From BD2-11 sp965115885 (GTDB lineage: Bacteria > Gemmatimonadota > Gemmatimonadetes > Longimicrobiales > Gaopeijiaceae), in contig OZ220479.1 in the NCBI GenBank assembly GCA_965115885.1, forward strand, positions 1,674,001 to 1,738,000: DNA of 64,000 nt. The letters run 5' to 3'. The position numbers were made by a program, and so were the translations under genes. Each line of letters opens with the position of its first letter. The first letter of the stretch is position 1. Positions 44,730 to 52,933 of the stretch are shown here, piece by piece. Under the pieces are notes generated by a model. It saw nothing but the letters and a program-made list of their open reading frames with translations. It was not told where the DNA came from and did not search any database.

Positions 44730-44790
44730 TCCGACCGTCCCGCGCCGACGGCCCCGGCGTCCCGGATTCACGCTCGACCCGACGTCCTCG

Positions 44791-45960
44791 ATGACGCGTC
44801 CACGCGTGCTTGTGGTGATCGGCACCCGCCCGGAGGCGATCAAGATGGCCCCCGTGGCGGAGGCGCTTCGGGAACGCGCCGACCTCGTGGAGAGCGCGGT
44901 CGTCCTCACCGGCCAGCACACCGACATGGTGGACCAGGCGCTGGCCGCCTTCTCCGTCGTCCCCGATTTCGATCTGGACGTCATGAAGCCCGGCCAGACT
45001 CTCTACGACGTAGGCCGGGGTTGCATGGAGGGGCTGAAGGCGACGGTCCGCGAAGTCTCCCCGGCCATGATGTTGGTCCAAGGCGACACCGCCAGCGTTT
45101 TCTTCGGATCCCTGGTGGGATTCCTGGAACGGGTTGCCGTGGGTCACGTGGAAGCCGGGCTGCGGAGCCACGACCGGCGGGCTCCGTTTCCCGAGGAGTT
45201 GTTTCGGCGCATGACCGACACCCTCGCCGAGGTGCACTTCGCGCCCACGGCTCTGGCGCGCCGGAATCTCCTCGCCGAAGGGGTCGGCGAAGACTCGGTC
45301 CACGTCACCGGCAACACCGTCGTCGACGCGCTGCAGCGGCTCGTCTCCCGCGACGTCGACGTCGCGGACGCGACCCTGGCCGAGCTCCTGGCCGCGGACG
45401 ACCGGCTGGTGCTGCTCACGGCGCACCGCCGCGAGTCGTTCGGGGAGCCCCTGCGCCGCGTGTTCCGCGCGGTGCGGGAAATCGCGGATCGGTGCCCGGG
45501 GATCCGCATCCTCTATCCGGTCCATCCCAATCCTCGGGTGAGCCTTCCGGCGCGCGAACTGCTGGCCGACCACCCCCGCGTGCATCTCACCCGCCCGCTG
45601 AGTTATCCGGACCTCCTGCGGGCGCTCCGGCGAGCCAGCCTCGTGCTCACCGACTCCGGGGGAATCCAGGAGGAGGCCCCCACCTTCGGCGCTCCCGTGC
45701 TCGTGCTGCGCGAAGTGACCGAGCGTCCCGAGGGGGTGGCGGCGGGGGTCGCTCGGCTGGTGGGAACCGACGAAGATCGCATCCTCGGCGGGGCTCTCGC
45801 GGCGCTCGCCGACGAGGGCGGAGAAGGGGACCGGGACGGCGGCTTCGCCAACCCCTACGGCGACGGCGCCGCGGCCGCGCGGATCGCCGACATCGTGGCC
45901 CACAGACTCGCGGGAGCGCCGCGCCGCACCCGCGACTGGCAACCGGAAGCGTCGCCGTGA
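44791..45960 (+). CDS. wecB: UDP-N-acetylglucosamine 2-epimerase (non-hydrolysing)
   Basis: WecB interconverts UDP-GlcNAc and UDP-ManNAc for surface polysaccharides. The 389-residue protein shows VLVVIGTRPEAIKMAPVAEA, VQGDTASVFFGSLVGF, VGHVEAGLRSHDRRAPFPEE, LLTAHRRESFGEPL, YPVHPNPRV and LTDSGGIQEEAPTFGAPVLV, all family motifs. The ATG at 44791 is the natural start. The TGA overlaps the GTG of the next glycosyltransferase. It links the LPS-export cluster to glycan assembly. Confidence 0.93.
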   Translation: MTRPRVLVVIGTRPEAIKMAPVAEALRERADLVESAVVLTGQHTDMVDQALAAFSVVPDFDLDVMKPGQTLYDVGRGCMEGLKATVREVSPAMMLVQGDTASVFFGSLVGFLERVAVGHVEAGLRSHDRRAPFPEELFRRMTDTLAEVHFAPTALARRNLLAEGVGEDSVHVTGNTVVDALQRLVSRDVDVADATLAELLAADDRLVLLTAHRRESFGEPLRRVFRAVREIADRCPGIRILYPVHPNPRVSLPARELLADHPRVHLTRPLSYPDLLRALRRASLVLTDSGGIQEEAPTFGAPVLVLREVTERPEGVAAGVARLVGTDEDRILGGALAALADEGGEGDRDGGFANPYGDGAAAARIADIVAHRLAGAPRRTRDWQPEASP

Positions 45961-47078
45961 ACATCCTGATGCACTGCGTCTACTTCCCGCCGGAAGTCGG
46001 CGGGCTGGAGAGCCATGTCTTCAACCTGTGCCGGGGGCTGGCGGCGGGGGGACACCGCGTGGACGTGGTCACTTCGCGGTCCCTGCCGGATCTTCCCTCG
46101 AGGGAGCTCGTGGACGGGATTCACGTCGCGCGGACATGGTTTCCCGCACGCAACCCCGGAGGATGGTTCCTGCACTCGATGTGCTCGACCCCGCGCACCG
46201 CGCGGACGAGCGTGCGCGCGGACGTGGTGCACGCCCAGGCCATCGCATCCATCCCGCCGGCTTGGGTCGCCGGCCGCTTGCGCAACCGGCCCGTGGTCGC
46301 GACCCTGCACACCTCGCATTTCCTCCGCTTGGCGGAGAGGGAACGTTGGCGGCCGGGCCTGCGCACCCTCCTGCGCGCATCGGACCACACCTTCGCCACC
46401 AGCGTCGAAATCGCCGAGGTGGCCGACGGTCTGCTTCCGGGCCTGTCCGCCGAGCCGGTGACCAACGGCGTTGTGACATCGGTGTTTCGCCGCTCTCCGC
46501 CGTCTCTCGCAGCCGCTTCCGGGCCCCGTTTGGTCGTGCCGCGCCGCTTGGTCCCCAAGAACGGCGTGCGGCACTTCGTGCAGGCCGTGCCCGCCATAGC
46601 CGCGGAAATTCCCGACGTCGAAGCGGTCCTCGTGGGCGACGGACCGGATCGGGAGGAACTCGAGCGTCTGAGCGAGCGGCTGGGCATGGCGTCCCGAATC
46701 CGCTTTCTCGGCGCGCGGCCCCACGCCGAAATGCCGGGCGTCCTCTCGTCCGCGGCGGCGGCGGTCGTCCCCTCGCTCATGGAGGCGACTTCGGTCGCCG
46801 CGCTCGAAGCCATGGCGTGCGAACTCCCGGTGGCCGCGTCCCGGGTCGGAGGGTTGCCGGAAATCGTGGACGAATCGGTGGGAACCCTCTTCGAGCCGGG
46901 GGATCCCGGCGACCTCGCCGCGCGTGTCGTCGCCCTTCTGCGCCGAACCGACCTGGAGGACGTCGGCCGACGCGCCCGCGCGCGCGTCGTCGCCCGATGG
47001 AGCAACGACCTGCTCGTGGAACGGCACCTCGAGGTGTACCGGGCCCTCGGAGCGGGGGAGGGCGGATCTCGTGGCTGA
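45957..47078 (+). CDS. GT4-family glycosyltransferase
   Basis: A 373-residue GT-B fold enzyme. The N-terminal half has MHCVYFPPEVGGLESHVFNL, typical of GT4. The C-terminal half has LVVPRRLVPKNGVRHFVQAV, LVGDGPDREELERLSERLGM and the nucleotide-sugar site VPSLMEATSVAALEAMACEL with the EX7E-like pattern. Donor and acceptor are unknown. Context with wecB suggests ManNAc- or GlcNAc-containing glycans, or lipid-linked sugars. Start GTG at 45957 overlaps the wecB stop. Confidence 0.85.
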   Translation: MNILMHCVYFPPEVGGLESHVFNLCRGLAAGGHRVDVVTSRSLPDLPSRELVDGIHVARTWFPARNPGGWFLHSMCSTPRTARTSVRADVVHAQAIASIPPAWVAGRLRNRPVVATLHTSHFLRLAERERWRPGLRTLLRASDHTFATSVEIAEVADGLLPGLSAEPVTNGVVTSVFRRSPPSLAAASGPRLVVPRRLVPKNGVRHFVQAVPAIAAEIPDVEAVLVGDGPDREELERLSERLGMASRIRFLGARPHAEMPGVLSSAAAAVVPSLMEATSVAALEAMACELPVAASRVGGLPEIVDESVGTLFEPGDPGDLAARVVALLRRTDLEDVGRRARARVVARWSNDLLVERHLEVYRALGAGEGGSRG

Positions 47079-47796
47079 CGAACGGATGCTGGTCCTGATC
47101 CCCACCTACAACGAACGGGAGAATCTCCCCCGAATCGTGCCCCTGGTCCTCGAACAGCATCCGGCCATCGAAATCCTCGTCATCGACGACGGATCTCCCG
47201 ACGGAACCGGACAACTGGCGGACGAAATCGCGGCCGACGAACCCCGGCTCCATGTCTTCCACCGAACCGAGAAGCTCGGCCTCGGACCCGCGTATCTGGC
47301 CGGGTTCAAGTGGGGGCTCGCGCGCGACTATCCGTTGCTCTGCGAGATGGACGCCGACCTGTCCCATTCGCCCGAGATGCTCCCCGAATTCATGAAGCGG
47401 ATCCGGGACGCGGACGTCGTCATCGGGGCCCGCTATCTCGACGGCCGAGTGACCGTCGTCGATTGGCCCATGAGCCGGTTGCTGATCAGCTACTTCGGTT
47501 GCTGGTACGCGCGGACCGTCACCGGCCTCTCGGTCGCGGACGCCACCGGCGGGTTCAACTGCTGGCGGAGGGAAGTGCTCGAAGCCATCCGCTTGGATCG
47601 GATCGTGTCCAACGGATACGCCTTCCAGATCGAGCTGAAATTCCGCGCGGCACGCCGAGGCTTCCGTTTGGTCGAGATCCCGATCGTTTTCACCGAACGG
47701 GGCTCCGGGGAATCGAAGATGTCCGGAAAGATCGTCCGCGAGGCCATCTGGCGCGTGTGGATGCTGCGCATCCTCGATCTGCTCGGCCGGGTGTGA
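47071..47796 (+). CDS. GT2 family polyprenol-phosphate mannosyltransferase-like protein
   Basis: A 241-residue GT-A enzyme like dolichol-phosphate mannosyltransferase (DPM1). It has MLVLIPTYNERENLPRIVPL, VIDDGSPDGTGQLADEIA, the metal motif CEMDADLSHSPEML and the acceptor-loop segment FTERGSGESKMSGKIVREAI, with no C-terminal membrane domain, as in the soluble DPM1 type. It likely makes a polyprenyl-phospho-sugar for extracytoplasmic glycosylation. GTG at 47071 overlaps the preceding gene; an ATG at 47086 is an alternative start. It ends this operon. Confidence 0.85.
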   Translation: MADERMLVLIPTYNERENLPRIVPLVLEQHPAIEILVIDDGSPDGTGQLADEIAADEPRLHVFHRTEKLGLGPAYLAGFKWGLARDYPLLCEMDADLSHSPEMLPEFMKRIRDADVVIGARYLDGRVTVVDWPMSRLLISYFGCWYARTVTGLSVADATGGFNCWRREVLEAIRLDRIVSNGYAFQIELKFRAARRGFRLVEIPIVFTERGSGESKMSGKIVREAIWRVWMLRILDLLGRV

Positions 47797-48130
47797 AGGA
47801 AGGGTCGTTCGGTTCTCAACTATACATAATACATATTATGCGCAGTAAGGACCGCGAGACGACGCTCCTCTCGGGTCGAGAAACCGCCATGGCGTCTCCC
47901 TCTCGCGGCGTGGGCGACTCCTACCGGGGTGCAGCCACGAACCGCCGGTCGTCGCCGATCCGCGCGCCGTTCGCAATGTCTGCGAAGATCGCAGGGCCAG
48001 ACAGACAAGCGTCGCCCCGCGCGCCGAGAGGCGGTACGGCGGTTGCGCCGCCTTCGCTCGCCGAGGTGCGACGAAAGCCGTGCGGCCGAGCGTCCGCCTC
48101 GACCCGGGAAGCCGGTTCGGCCTCGAGGCC
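47797..48130. other. non-coding gap with an AT-rich palindrome
   Basis: About 330 bases at the convergent junction between the glycosyltransferase operon and the minus-strand TPR gene. CATAATACATATTATG at 47825-47840 is a perfect 6-bp inverted repeat in a roughly 25-base AT island, striking in this GC-rich sequence. No gene is credible and no classical terminator is visible. Confidence 0.5.
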
Positions 48131-48838
48131 TCAGCCCTCGGACGACGCCCGCGCGCGCATCTCGGCTAAGCGCATCTCGACGATGTCGCGGCCGGAATCG
48201 GTCGCGGACAACTCGTCGAGCAAATCTCCCAACAGCTCTTCCGCTTCGGCGTAGCGGCCCTGCGCGGCGCGTACGCGAGCCGCGTCGGAGAGCGCGTTGC
48301 GCAGTTGAAAGCCCAGATCGGTCTCGTCGGCGATGTCCAAATAAGTCGCGACCGCCTCGTCCCACATCCCCTGTTGCTCGTAGGCGGCGCCCAGAAGGAA
48401 GCCGGCCTGAAGCGACACGGGGTCTCCCAAGCGGCCCCGCAACGGCTGCAGGACGTCGACGGCCTCCTGATCGTTTCCGTTGTCGAGATGGACCTGCCCC
48501 AAGAGAAGCCTGGCCTCGGTGGCGCTGGCCGCGTTCTCGAAACGTTCCAGGAACCGGTTCAGCTCGGCCAAAGTCTCCTCGGTGCTCACCACTCCGATGG
48601 TTTGGTGGATCTGTTCCAGTTCGAGGGCGCCCTGATTCTCGCGCGTCTCGCTGAAGTTCGCGTAGTAGACGGTGGCCATGATCGCGATCGCGACCACGAT
48701 GCCCGCGAAGACGAGGGTCTGGGCGTTGTTCTGCGCCCAGACGGTGGCCTCGAGGATTCTGCCGGTGAAGAGATCGTCCTCGTCGGAGGCGGTGGAAGCC
48801 GGTCTCCCCGAGACGGGGCGTCGCGAGTGCTTGGACAT
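48131..48838 (-). CDS. single-pass membrane TPR protein (YfgM-like)
   Basis: A 235-residue protein with a short cytoplasmic N-terminus, one membrane helix (TLVFAGIVVAIAIMATVYYA, residues about 41-60) and a periplasmic helical-repeat domain (NFSETRENQGALELEQIHQT, ATEARLLLGQVHLDNGNDQE, SLQAGFLLGAAYEQQGMWDE). This layout resembles the YfgM/TPR_21 ancillary factor of the Sec machinery, but the sequence match is general. The ATG at 48838 follows a promoter about 100 nt upstream. It is transcribed alone. Confidence 0.75.
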   Translation of the reverse strand: MSKHSRRPVSGRPASTASDEDDLFTGRILEATVWAQNNAQTLVFAGIVVAIAIMATVYYANFSETRENQGALELEQIHQTIGVVSTEETLAELNRFLERFENAASATEARLLLGQVHLDNGNDQEAVDVLQPLRGRLGDPVSLQAGFLLGAAYEQQGMWDEAVATYLDIADETDLGFQLRNALSDAARVRAAQGRYAEAEELLGDLLDELSATDSGRDIVEMRLAEMRARASSEG

Positions 48839-48937
48839 GGAGAACGGGGTACGTGGGGTGGCGTGGGAATCTGTGGGGCTGCATCCGTATCGGTGCCGAT
48901 CTTGCGCACGCCCGCAAACGGCGAGGTCGCTCGAAGA

Positions 48938-48965
48938 AAGATAGCGCGCCGCGGCGGACCGTCAA
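48938..48965 (-). promoter_or_regulatory. sigma70-like promoter for the TPR membrane protein gene
   Basis: On the minus strand TTGACG (48965-48960) and TATCTT (48943-48938) are 16 bases apart, about 100 nt before the ATG at 48838. The -10 is identical to that of the sucC promoter. No other gene starts nearby on this strand. Confidence 0.6.
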
Positions 48966-49119
48966 AAACCGAGCGCGCTTCGACGTCGCCGCTCGAACGC
49001 GTTGCACCTCCCGTCCCGGATCGCGAGGAGAAAGCGAGCCCAGGCGGGAGGTTTCGCGGAGGAGCCGCGGGATGCGGACGCTTCCGCCTCTCGCCTGCTC
49101 TCCGGGTCCGCGGGAAGTC

Positions 49120-50379
49120 CTAGGGCTGCTGGGGAGAAGAAGCCCCCAGGATCCTCGACGCGCCCGAAGCGCCCGAGAGAGCGTACGGCCGAAGCGCGGG
49201 CCGGGAGGCCAGCGCCGCCCCCGCCAGGAACGTGGGCATGATGGCGAGCGTGGCTTGCTGCGGCCCCACGAGGTCTCCCAGAACGCCCGCCAGACCCACC
49301 CCCAACGACCCGACGCCCCAAGCCAGTCCCATGACGATCCCGGAGCCGATGCTGGCTCCGGTGGGAAGAATCTCCTGGGCGATGACCACCGTCGGAGGGA
49401 GCAGGGCCATGTTGAGGAAGCCCGCGCAGCACAGAAACGCAAGAGCCGCGGCGCTTCCCGGCGGAAACCAGACCGCCAGGAAGTGCGCGGGCGCGGCGAG
49501 GATGCAGATTCCGGCCAGCAGCCGCGTGCGGTCGATGCGGTCGGTCAGGATGCCGGCGACGATGGTGCCGCCCGCCTGAAATCCCAAGTAGACGCTCAGC
49601 GAAGCCGCCCCGAGCGCTTCCGAACCCCCGGCTTGGTCGACCACGATCGGGTACAGGGTCAGGAAAGTGCGTTGCACGAACGCCCCGAGTGCGCTGATGC
49701 CGAAGACCAAGCCGAGCGGACCTGCGAGAGCGCGCAGCACCTGTCGCGGCGAAGGCGGCGGCACGGGTACGCGTTCCCGCACCGGGCGCGGCAGAAACCC
49801 GAGGGTCGCAAAGCCGATGACGATGCCCGGAAACATCGCCACCCAGAGCCCTTCCAAGGTGAAGAAGCCGACGATCGCCACTGCGGCGACCGGACCCAGA
49901 GCGAACCCCAGGTGCCCGCCGAAGGAGAAGATGGACACGCGCAGGCCGCTCCCCTTCCCTTCCGAGACGCGCCCGGCGAGAGACACCGCGGGCGGATGAA
50001 AGAAGGCGCTTCCCAAACCGCCCAGCGTCAGCAGCAGCGCCAGCGTCCGAAACGTCGGCGCGAGTCCGATGAGACAGAGGAAGACGCCGGAGACGACGGG
50101 GCCGAGCGCTACCAGCCAGCGTCGGCCCACGCGGTCGGCGAGGTAGCCCATGATCGGCTGCGGGAGGGACGACGCCAGCGAGAGGATCACGCTCAGCAAG
50201 GCCGCGAGCGCGATGGACAGGTCCAGCTTGTCCATGAGACGGGGCAGCAGCGGGTGCAGGAACGCGACGTAGGCGTCGTTGGCGAGGTGGGCCACGGTCA
50301 AGGTCGCCGCGACCGCGAGTGCGCCCCCGCGGCCCGCGCGCGGACGGGACGGGACGGAGGCCGGGGGCGGAATCGTCAA
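49120..50379 (-). CDS. MFS transporter, fosmidomycin-resistance (Fsr)-like
   Basis: A 419-residue, 12-helix major facilitator protein. The first helix LAVAATLTVAHLANDAYVAF and the loop GYLADRVGRRWLVALGPVVS resemble the Fsr/YfnC drug-efflux group, where a 'HxxND' N-terminal motif is typical. SAFFHPPAVSLAGRVSEGKG and TGASIGSGIVMGLAWGVGSL also fit. The start is a TTG at 50379 overlapping the stop of the GNAT gene (TTGA), so the two are one unit. Substrate unknown. The resistance link is by family name only. Confidence 0.8.
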   Translation of the reverse strand: MTIPPPASVPSRPRAGRGGALAVAATLTVAHLANDAYVAFLHPLLPRLMDKLDLSIALAALLSVILSLASSLPQPIMGYLADRVGRRWLVALGPVVSGVFLCLIGLAPTFRTLALLLTLGGLGSAFFHPPAVSLAGRVSEGKGSGLRVSIFSFGGHLGFALGPVAAVAIVGFFTLEGLWVAMFPGIVIGFATLGFLPRPVRERVPVPPPSPRQVLRALAGPLGLVFGISALGAFVQRTFLTLYPIVVDQAGGSEALGAASLSVYLGFQAGGTIVAGILTDRIDRTRLLAGICILAAPAHFLAVWFPPGSAAALAFLCCAGFLNMALLPPTVVIAQEILPTGASIGSGIVMGLAWGVGSLGVGLAGVLGDLVGPQQATLAIMPTFLAGAALASRPALRPYALSGASGASRILGASSPQQP

Positions 50380-50894
50380 TCCACGCCCGCGACCCGGCTC
50401 CGCCGCTCCATCAGCACGACGTCGCGCCAGCGGCCGTCGTGGAATCGACCCAGTCGTTCACGGATGCCGAGGGTGCGAAATCCGCACCGCTCGAAGAGCC
50501 GGATCGAGGCTCGGTTCTCGGGAAAGACGCCCGCCTCGAGCGTCCAGATGCCCAGCGCCTCGGACTCGGCGACGAGTCGACGCAACAGCGCGCCGCCCAC
50601 GCCCCGTCCGCGCTCCGACGCCGCGACGTAGATCGTCGCCTCGCGCACGCCGGCGTAGACGCAACGCCCCGACAGGGGGCTGAGGACGGCGAACCCCGCG
50701 AGCCGGCCGGCCGTCTCCGCGACGACGCGGCACTCCGGGCTTCGGGCGGCGTCCCAAGATTCCCAGGACGGGACCTCGGTTTCGAAAGTGGCGTTGCCCG
50801 AATCGATCCCCTGCCGGTAGATCTCCGCCGCTTCGGGCCAGTCGGCCGACGTCATCGGGCGGAGGATCGCCCGCGCCGGTTCCTCCCGGTTCAC
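50376..50894 (-). CDS. GNAT N-acetyltransferase, phosphinothricin acetyltransferase-like
   Basis: A 172-residue acetyltransferase: ILRPMTSADWPEAAEIYRQG and SGNATFETEVPSWESWDAAR match the Pat/Bar/YncA (MnaT) group, and the acetyl-CoA loop is VAASERGRGVGGALLRRLVA. The C-terminal SIRLFERCGFRTLGIRERLG completes the fold. The GTG at 50894 gives the usual N-terminus; a longer frame to 51014 adds atypical residues. It likely acetylates an amino acid or analogue such as phosphinothricin or methionine sulfone. Operonic with the MFS exporter. Confidence 0.85.
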   Translation of the reverse strand: MNREEPARAILRPMTSADWPEAAEIYRQGIDSGNATFETEVPSWESWDAARSPECRVVAETAGRLAGFAVLSPLSGRCVYAGVREATIYVAASERGRGVGGALLRRLVAESEALGIWTLEAGVFPENRASIRLFERCGFRTLGIRERLGRFHDGRWRDVVLMERRSRVAGVD

Positions 50895-51101
50895 GGAAAA
50901 AAGCCTTCGGGCGGCAATCGATTCTCCGAATCCAGCGAGTGGCGGTCTCCATCGCCCGCATACGACCCCGCCGCACGCCGCAAGGTCCGGGGGAGGAGGA
51001 CGGCCGTCCGGCACGCGAATCCGCGTGCGATTCGGTCGGATCCCGGCCCGCCCTGGTCGAGAGAGCGGGCGGGAATTAGCGTATGGGCGGGAGCGCCGCG
51101 T

Positions 51102-51392
51102 CTACCCGGTTCGCTCTTCTCCAAGCGGTGCGCTCCCGCCCGAAGTTTGCGGACCGATCAGCTTCTCGGTGAAATCCTGACGCTCCTCGAGCAACGTGAG
51201 CCTGTCGTTCATCGTCTCGACCGTTTCGCGCAGGCGCCGGGTCTCCTCCGGAAGAGCCCCGGCCTTCTCCCGCGCCATGGCTTCGAGGAGCGTGCCGAAT
51301 CGCTTGGCGATGGGCCGCAGCACCAACACGCCTCCGACCGTGACGATGAACACGATGGGAACGACCATGGCGGCGATGACTTCCCAGTCCAT
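51102..51392 (-). CDS. small membrane-anchored coiled-coil protein
   Basis: A 96-residue protein of unknown function: an N-terminal membrane helix (MDWEVIAAMVVPIVFIVTVG, running on into GVLVLRP), then a charged helix that looks coiled-coil (FGTLLEAMAREKAGALPEET, LRETVETMNDRLTLLEERQD) and a flexible tail. I recall similar short proteins in related genomes, resembling phage-shock or envelope small proteins in layout, but no name can be assigned. ATG 51392 is the only sensible start, with a weak ribosome binding site. Confidence 0.65.
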   Translation of the reverse strand: MDWEVIAAMVVPIVFIVTVGGVLVLRPIAKRFGTLLEAMAREKAGALPEETRRLRETVETMNDRLTLLEERQDFTEKLIGPQTSGGSAPLGEERTG

Positions 51393-51707
51393 TCCGGCTA
51401 ACGATCCTTTGGGCGGCGATTGTGGAGAGAGCGTCCGCGGGCGCTCCGTGTCGGAAGACGTACGGAGAATGCGGAAGGGATGTTGCACGGAGCCCGCATC
51501 CGCCCGTGCGCCGGCCGACGACTCCCGACCGACGGCCGTTCTTTTTTCCGGGAGCGCGTTGCGAGTCCGCCGAGCTCGCCGCACGAGCTTCGGTCCCGTT
51601 CCTCGCACGCACGAGGCGACACGCATGACCCGTCGAAACCGCGAATCGCGGCGGCGCCTCCGTTCCGCGCCGAGAGACCCGCGCCATCGCCCGCCGGGGA
51701 GAACCCC
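51393..51707. other. intergenic region between divergent genes
   Basis: About 315 bases between the start of the small coiled-coil gene (minus) and the DUF423 gene (plus). It should contain both promoters, but no convincing -35/-10 pair was found. No gene or strong repeat was seen. Confidence 0.4.
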
Positions 51708-52088
51708 GTGACCGCCCTGGCGCGCGCGCTCGCCGCGAGCGGGGCCGCGTTGGCGCTGCTGGCGGTGGCGCTGGGCGCGTTCGGAGCCCACGCCCTGCGG
51801 GAACGCATGGAGGCGCGCGACCTCGAGATCTTCGAAACCGCCGTCCGCTACCAGATGTACCATGCGCTCGCCCTGCTGGGCGTCGCATGGCTGGCCACCC
51901 GCTTGGCCGATCCGCTGGTCGGCTGGGCGGGATGGTTGATGATCGGCGGAACGACGATCTTTTCCGGTAGCCTCTACCTGCTCGTCCTGACGGGGCCCCG
52001 GTGGCTGGGCGCGGTCACGCCGCTCGGAGGCGCGATGCTCGTCTCGGGATGGCTTCTGGCGACAGTGGCCCTGTTGCGCGGCCAATGA
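51708..52088 (+). CDS. DUF423 family membrane protein (YgdD-like)
   Basis: A 126-residue four-helix membrane protein. The N-terminal LALLAVALGAFGAHALRERM, followed by FETAVRYQMYHALALLGVAW and FSGSLYLLVLTGPRWLGAVT, is the DUF423/YgdD signature. Function is not established. GTG 51708 was chosen because GGGGAGAACCCC precedes it and the family N-terminus begins there. The gene is convergent with the methyltransferase gene 69 nt downstream. Confidence 0.85.
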   Translation: MTALARALAASGAALALLAVALGAFGAHALRERMEARDLEIFETAVRYQMYHALALLGVAWLATRLADPLVGWAGWLMIGGTTIFSGSLYLLVLTGPRWLGAVTPLGGAMLVSGWLLATVALLRGQ

Positions 52089-52157
52089 AAGTCCGCGGGA
52101 CGGGCCGCCAAACCCCACCCGCCCTCGCGCCCCGACGCAGCGGGGGGGCGCCTTGCG

Positions 52158-52919
52158 CTACTTCGGCCGTTTCGCCACGACCGCGATCCGGCGCCGGAGC
52201 GGCGGGATCCACCGCTGGCCGATGCGCTCCAAGAGGTTGAGGCCCGGCCAGTGCGACTCCGCGAACCTCGCTTCGGCGATCTCGAAGCGCGCTTCCCGCA
52301 GGAGCTCTCGCGTCTCGTCCATCGACTTGTAGCCGATGTGGGTTTCGTCCTCCGCGAGGAGGATGCCGCGCGCCTTCATCATCTGGATGAAGTGGCTCGG
52401 GCACGGCATCCAGACCACGAACGCGCCGCCGGGACGCAGGCACCGGAACGCTTCGCGCGCGACCGCGAGCGAGTCGGCGGCGTCGAGATGTTCGAGCAGG
52501 TCGGCGGCGTAGACCACGTCGAAGTTCCCGGGCTCGAGCCCGGTGTCGCGCGCGTCCGCCAGCCGGAACCGCACGTTGGCCGCGCCCGGCCGACGCGCGC
52601 TCCGTTCGCGGCAACGAGCCACGGCCTCCCGGGAGAAGTCCACGCCCACGACGTTGCGCGCCCGTTCGCCGGCCGCGAACGAGATCGTGCCCCAGCCGCA
52701 CCCGAGATCGAGCACCCGGTCCTCCGGCCGAAGCTCGTGGAGCGACATGACCTTCGACGTGCGGTAGCGCTGGAACCGGCTCCGGAAGTTCTCCAGGCGC
52801 CGATTCGAGAAGTAGTCTTCCGTATAGTCCGCCGCCGTGCCGCGCGGGTCGGCGCCGACCTCTCCCCGCCGTCGCGGCGAACCCCCGTTGCCGCGCGGAG
52901 CGGCGGGAGCCGAACGCAT
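52158..52919 (-). CDS. class I SAM-dependent methyltransferase
   Basis: A 253-residue methyltransferase with SAM motif I VLDLGCGWGTISFAAGERA, motif II VVGVDFSREAVARCRER, FDVVYAADLLEHLDAADSLA and post-motif CLRPGGAFVVWMPCPSHF. The N-terminal ADYTEDYFSNRRLENFRSRF resembles methyltransferases associated with glycan or lipid modification. Substrate unknown. ATG 52919 lies 14 nt after the LVIVD-protein stop, so the two probably share a transcript. Confidence 0.8.
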   Translation of the reverse strand: MRSAPAAPRGNGGSPRRRGEVGADPRGTAADYTEDYFSNRRLENFRSRFQRYRTSKVMSLHELRPEDRVLDLGCGWGTISFAAGERARNVVGVDFSREAVARCRERSARRPGAANVRFRLADARDTGLEPGNFDVVYAADLLEHLDAADSLAVAREAFRCLRPGGAFVVWMPCPSHFIQMMKARGILLAEDETHIGYKSMDETRELLREARFEIAEARFAESHWPGLNLLERIGQRWIPPLRRRIAVVAKRPK

Positions 52920-52933
52920 GCCGGGCGGCCGCG

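Noticed and set aside
47820..49442. 540-codon minus-strand open frame
   Set aside because: Runs through the TPR gene and the end of the MFS gene in a wrong frame; Arg-rich shadow.
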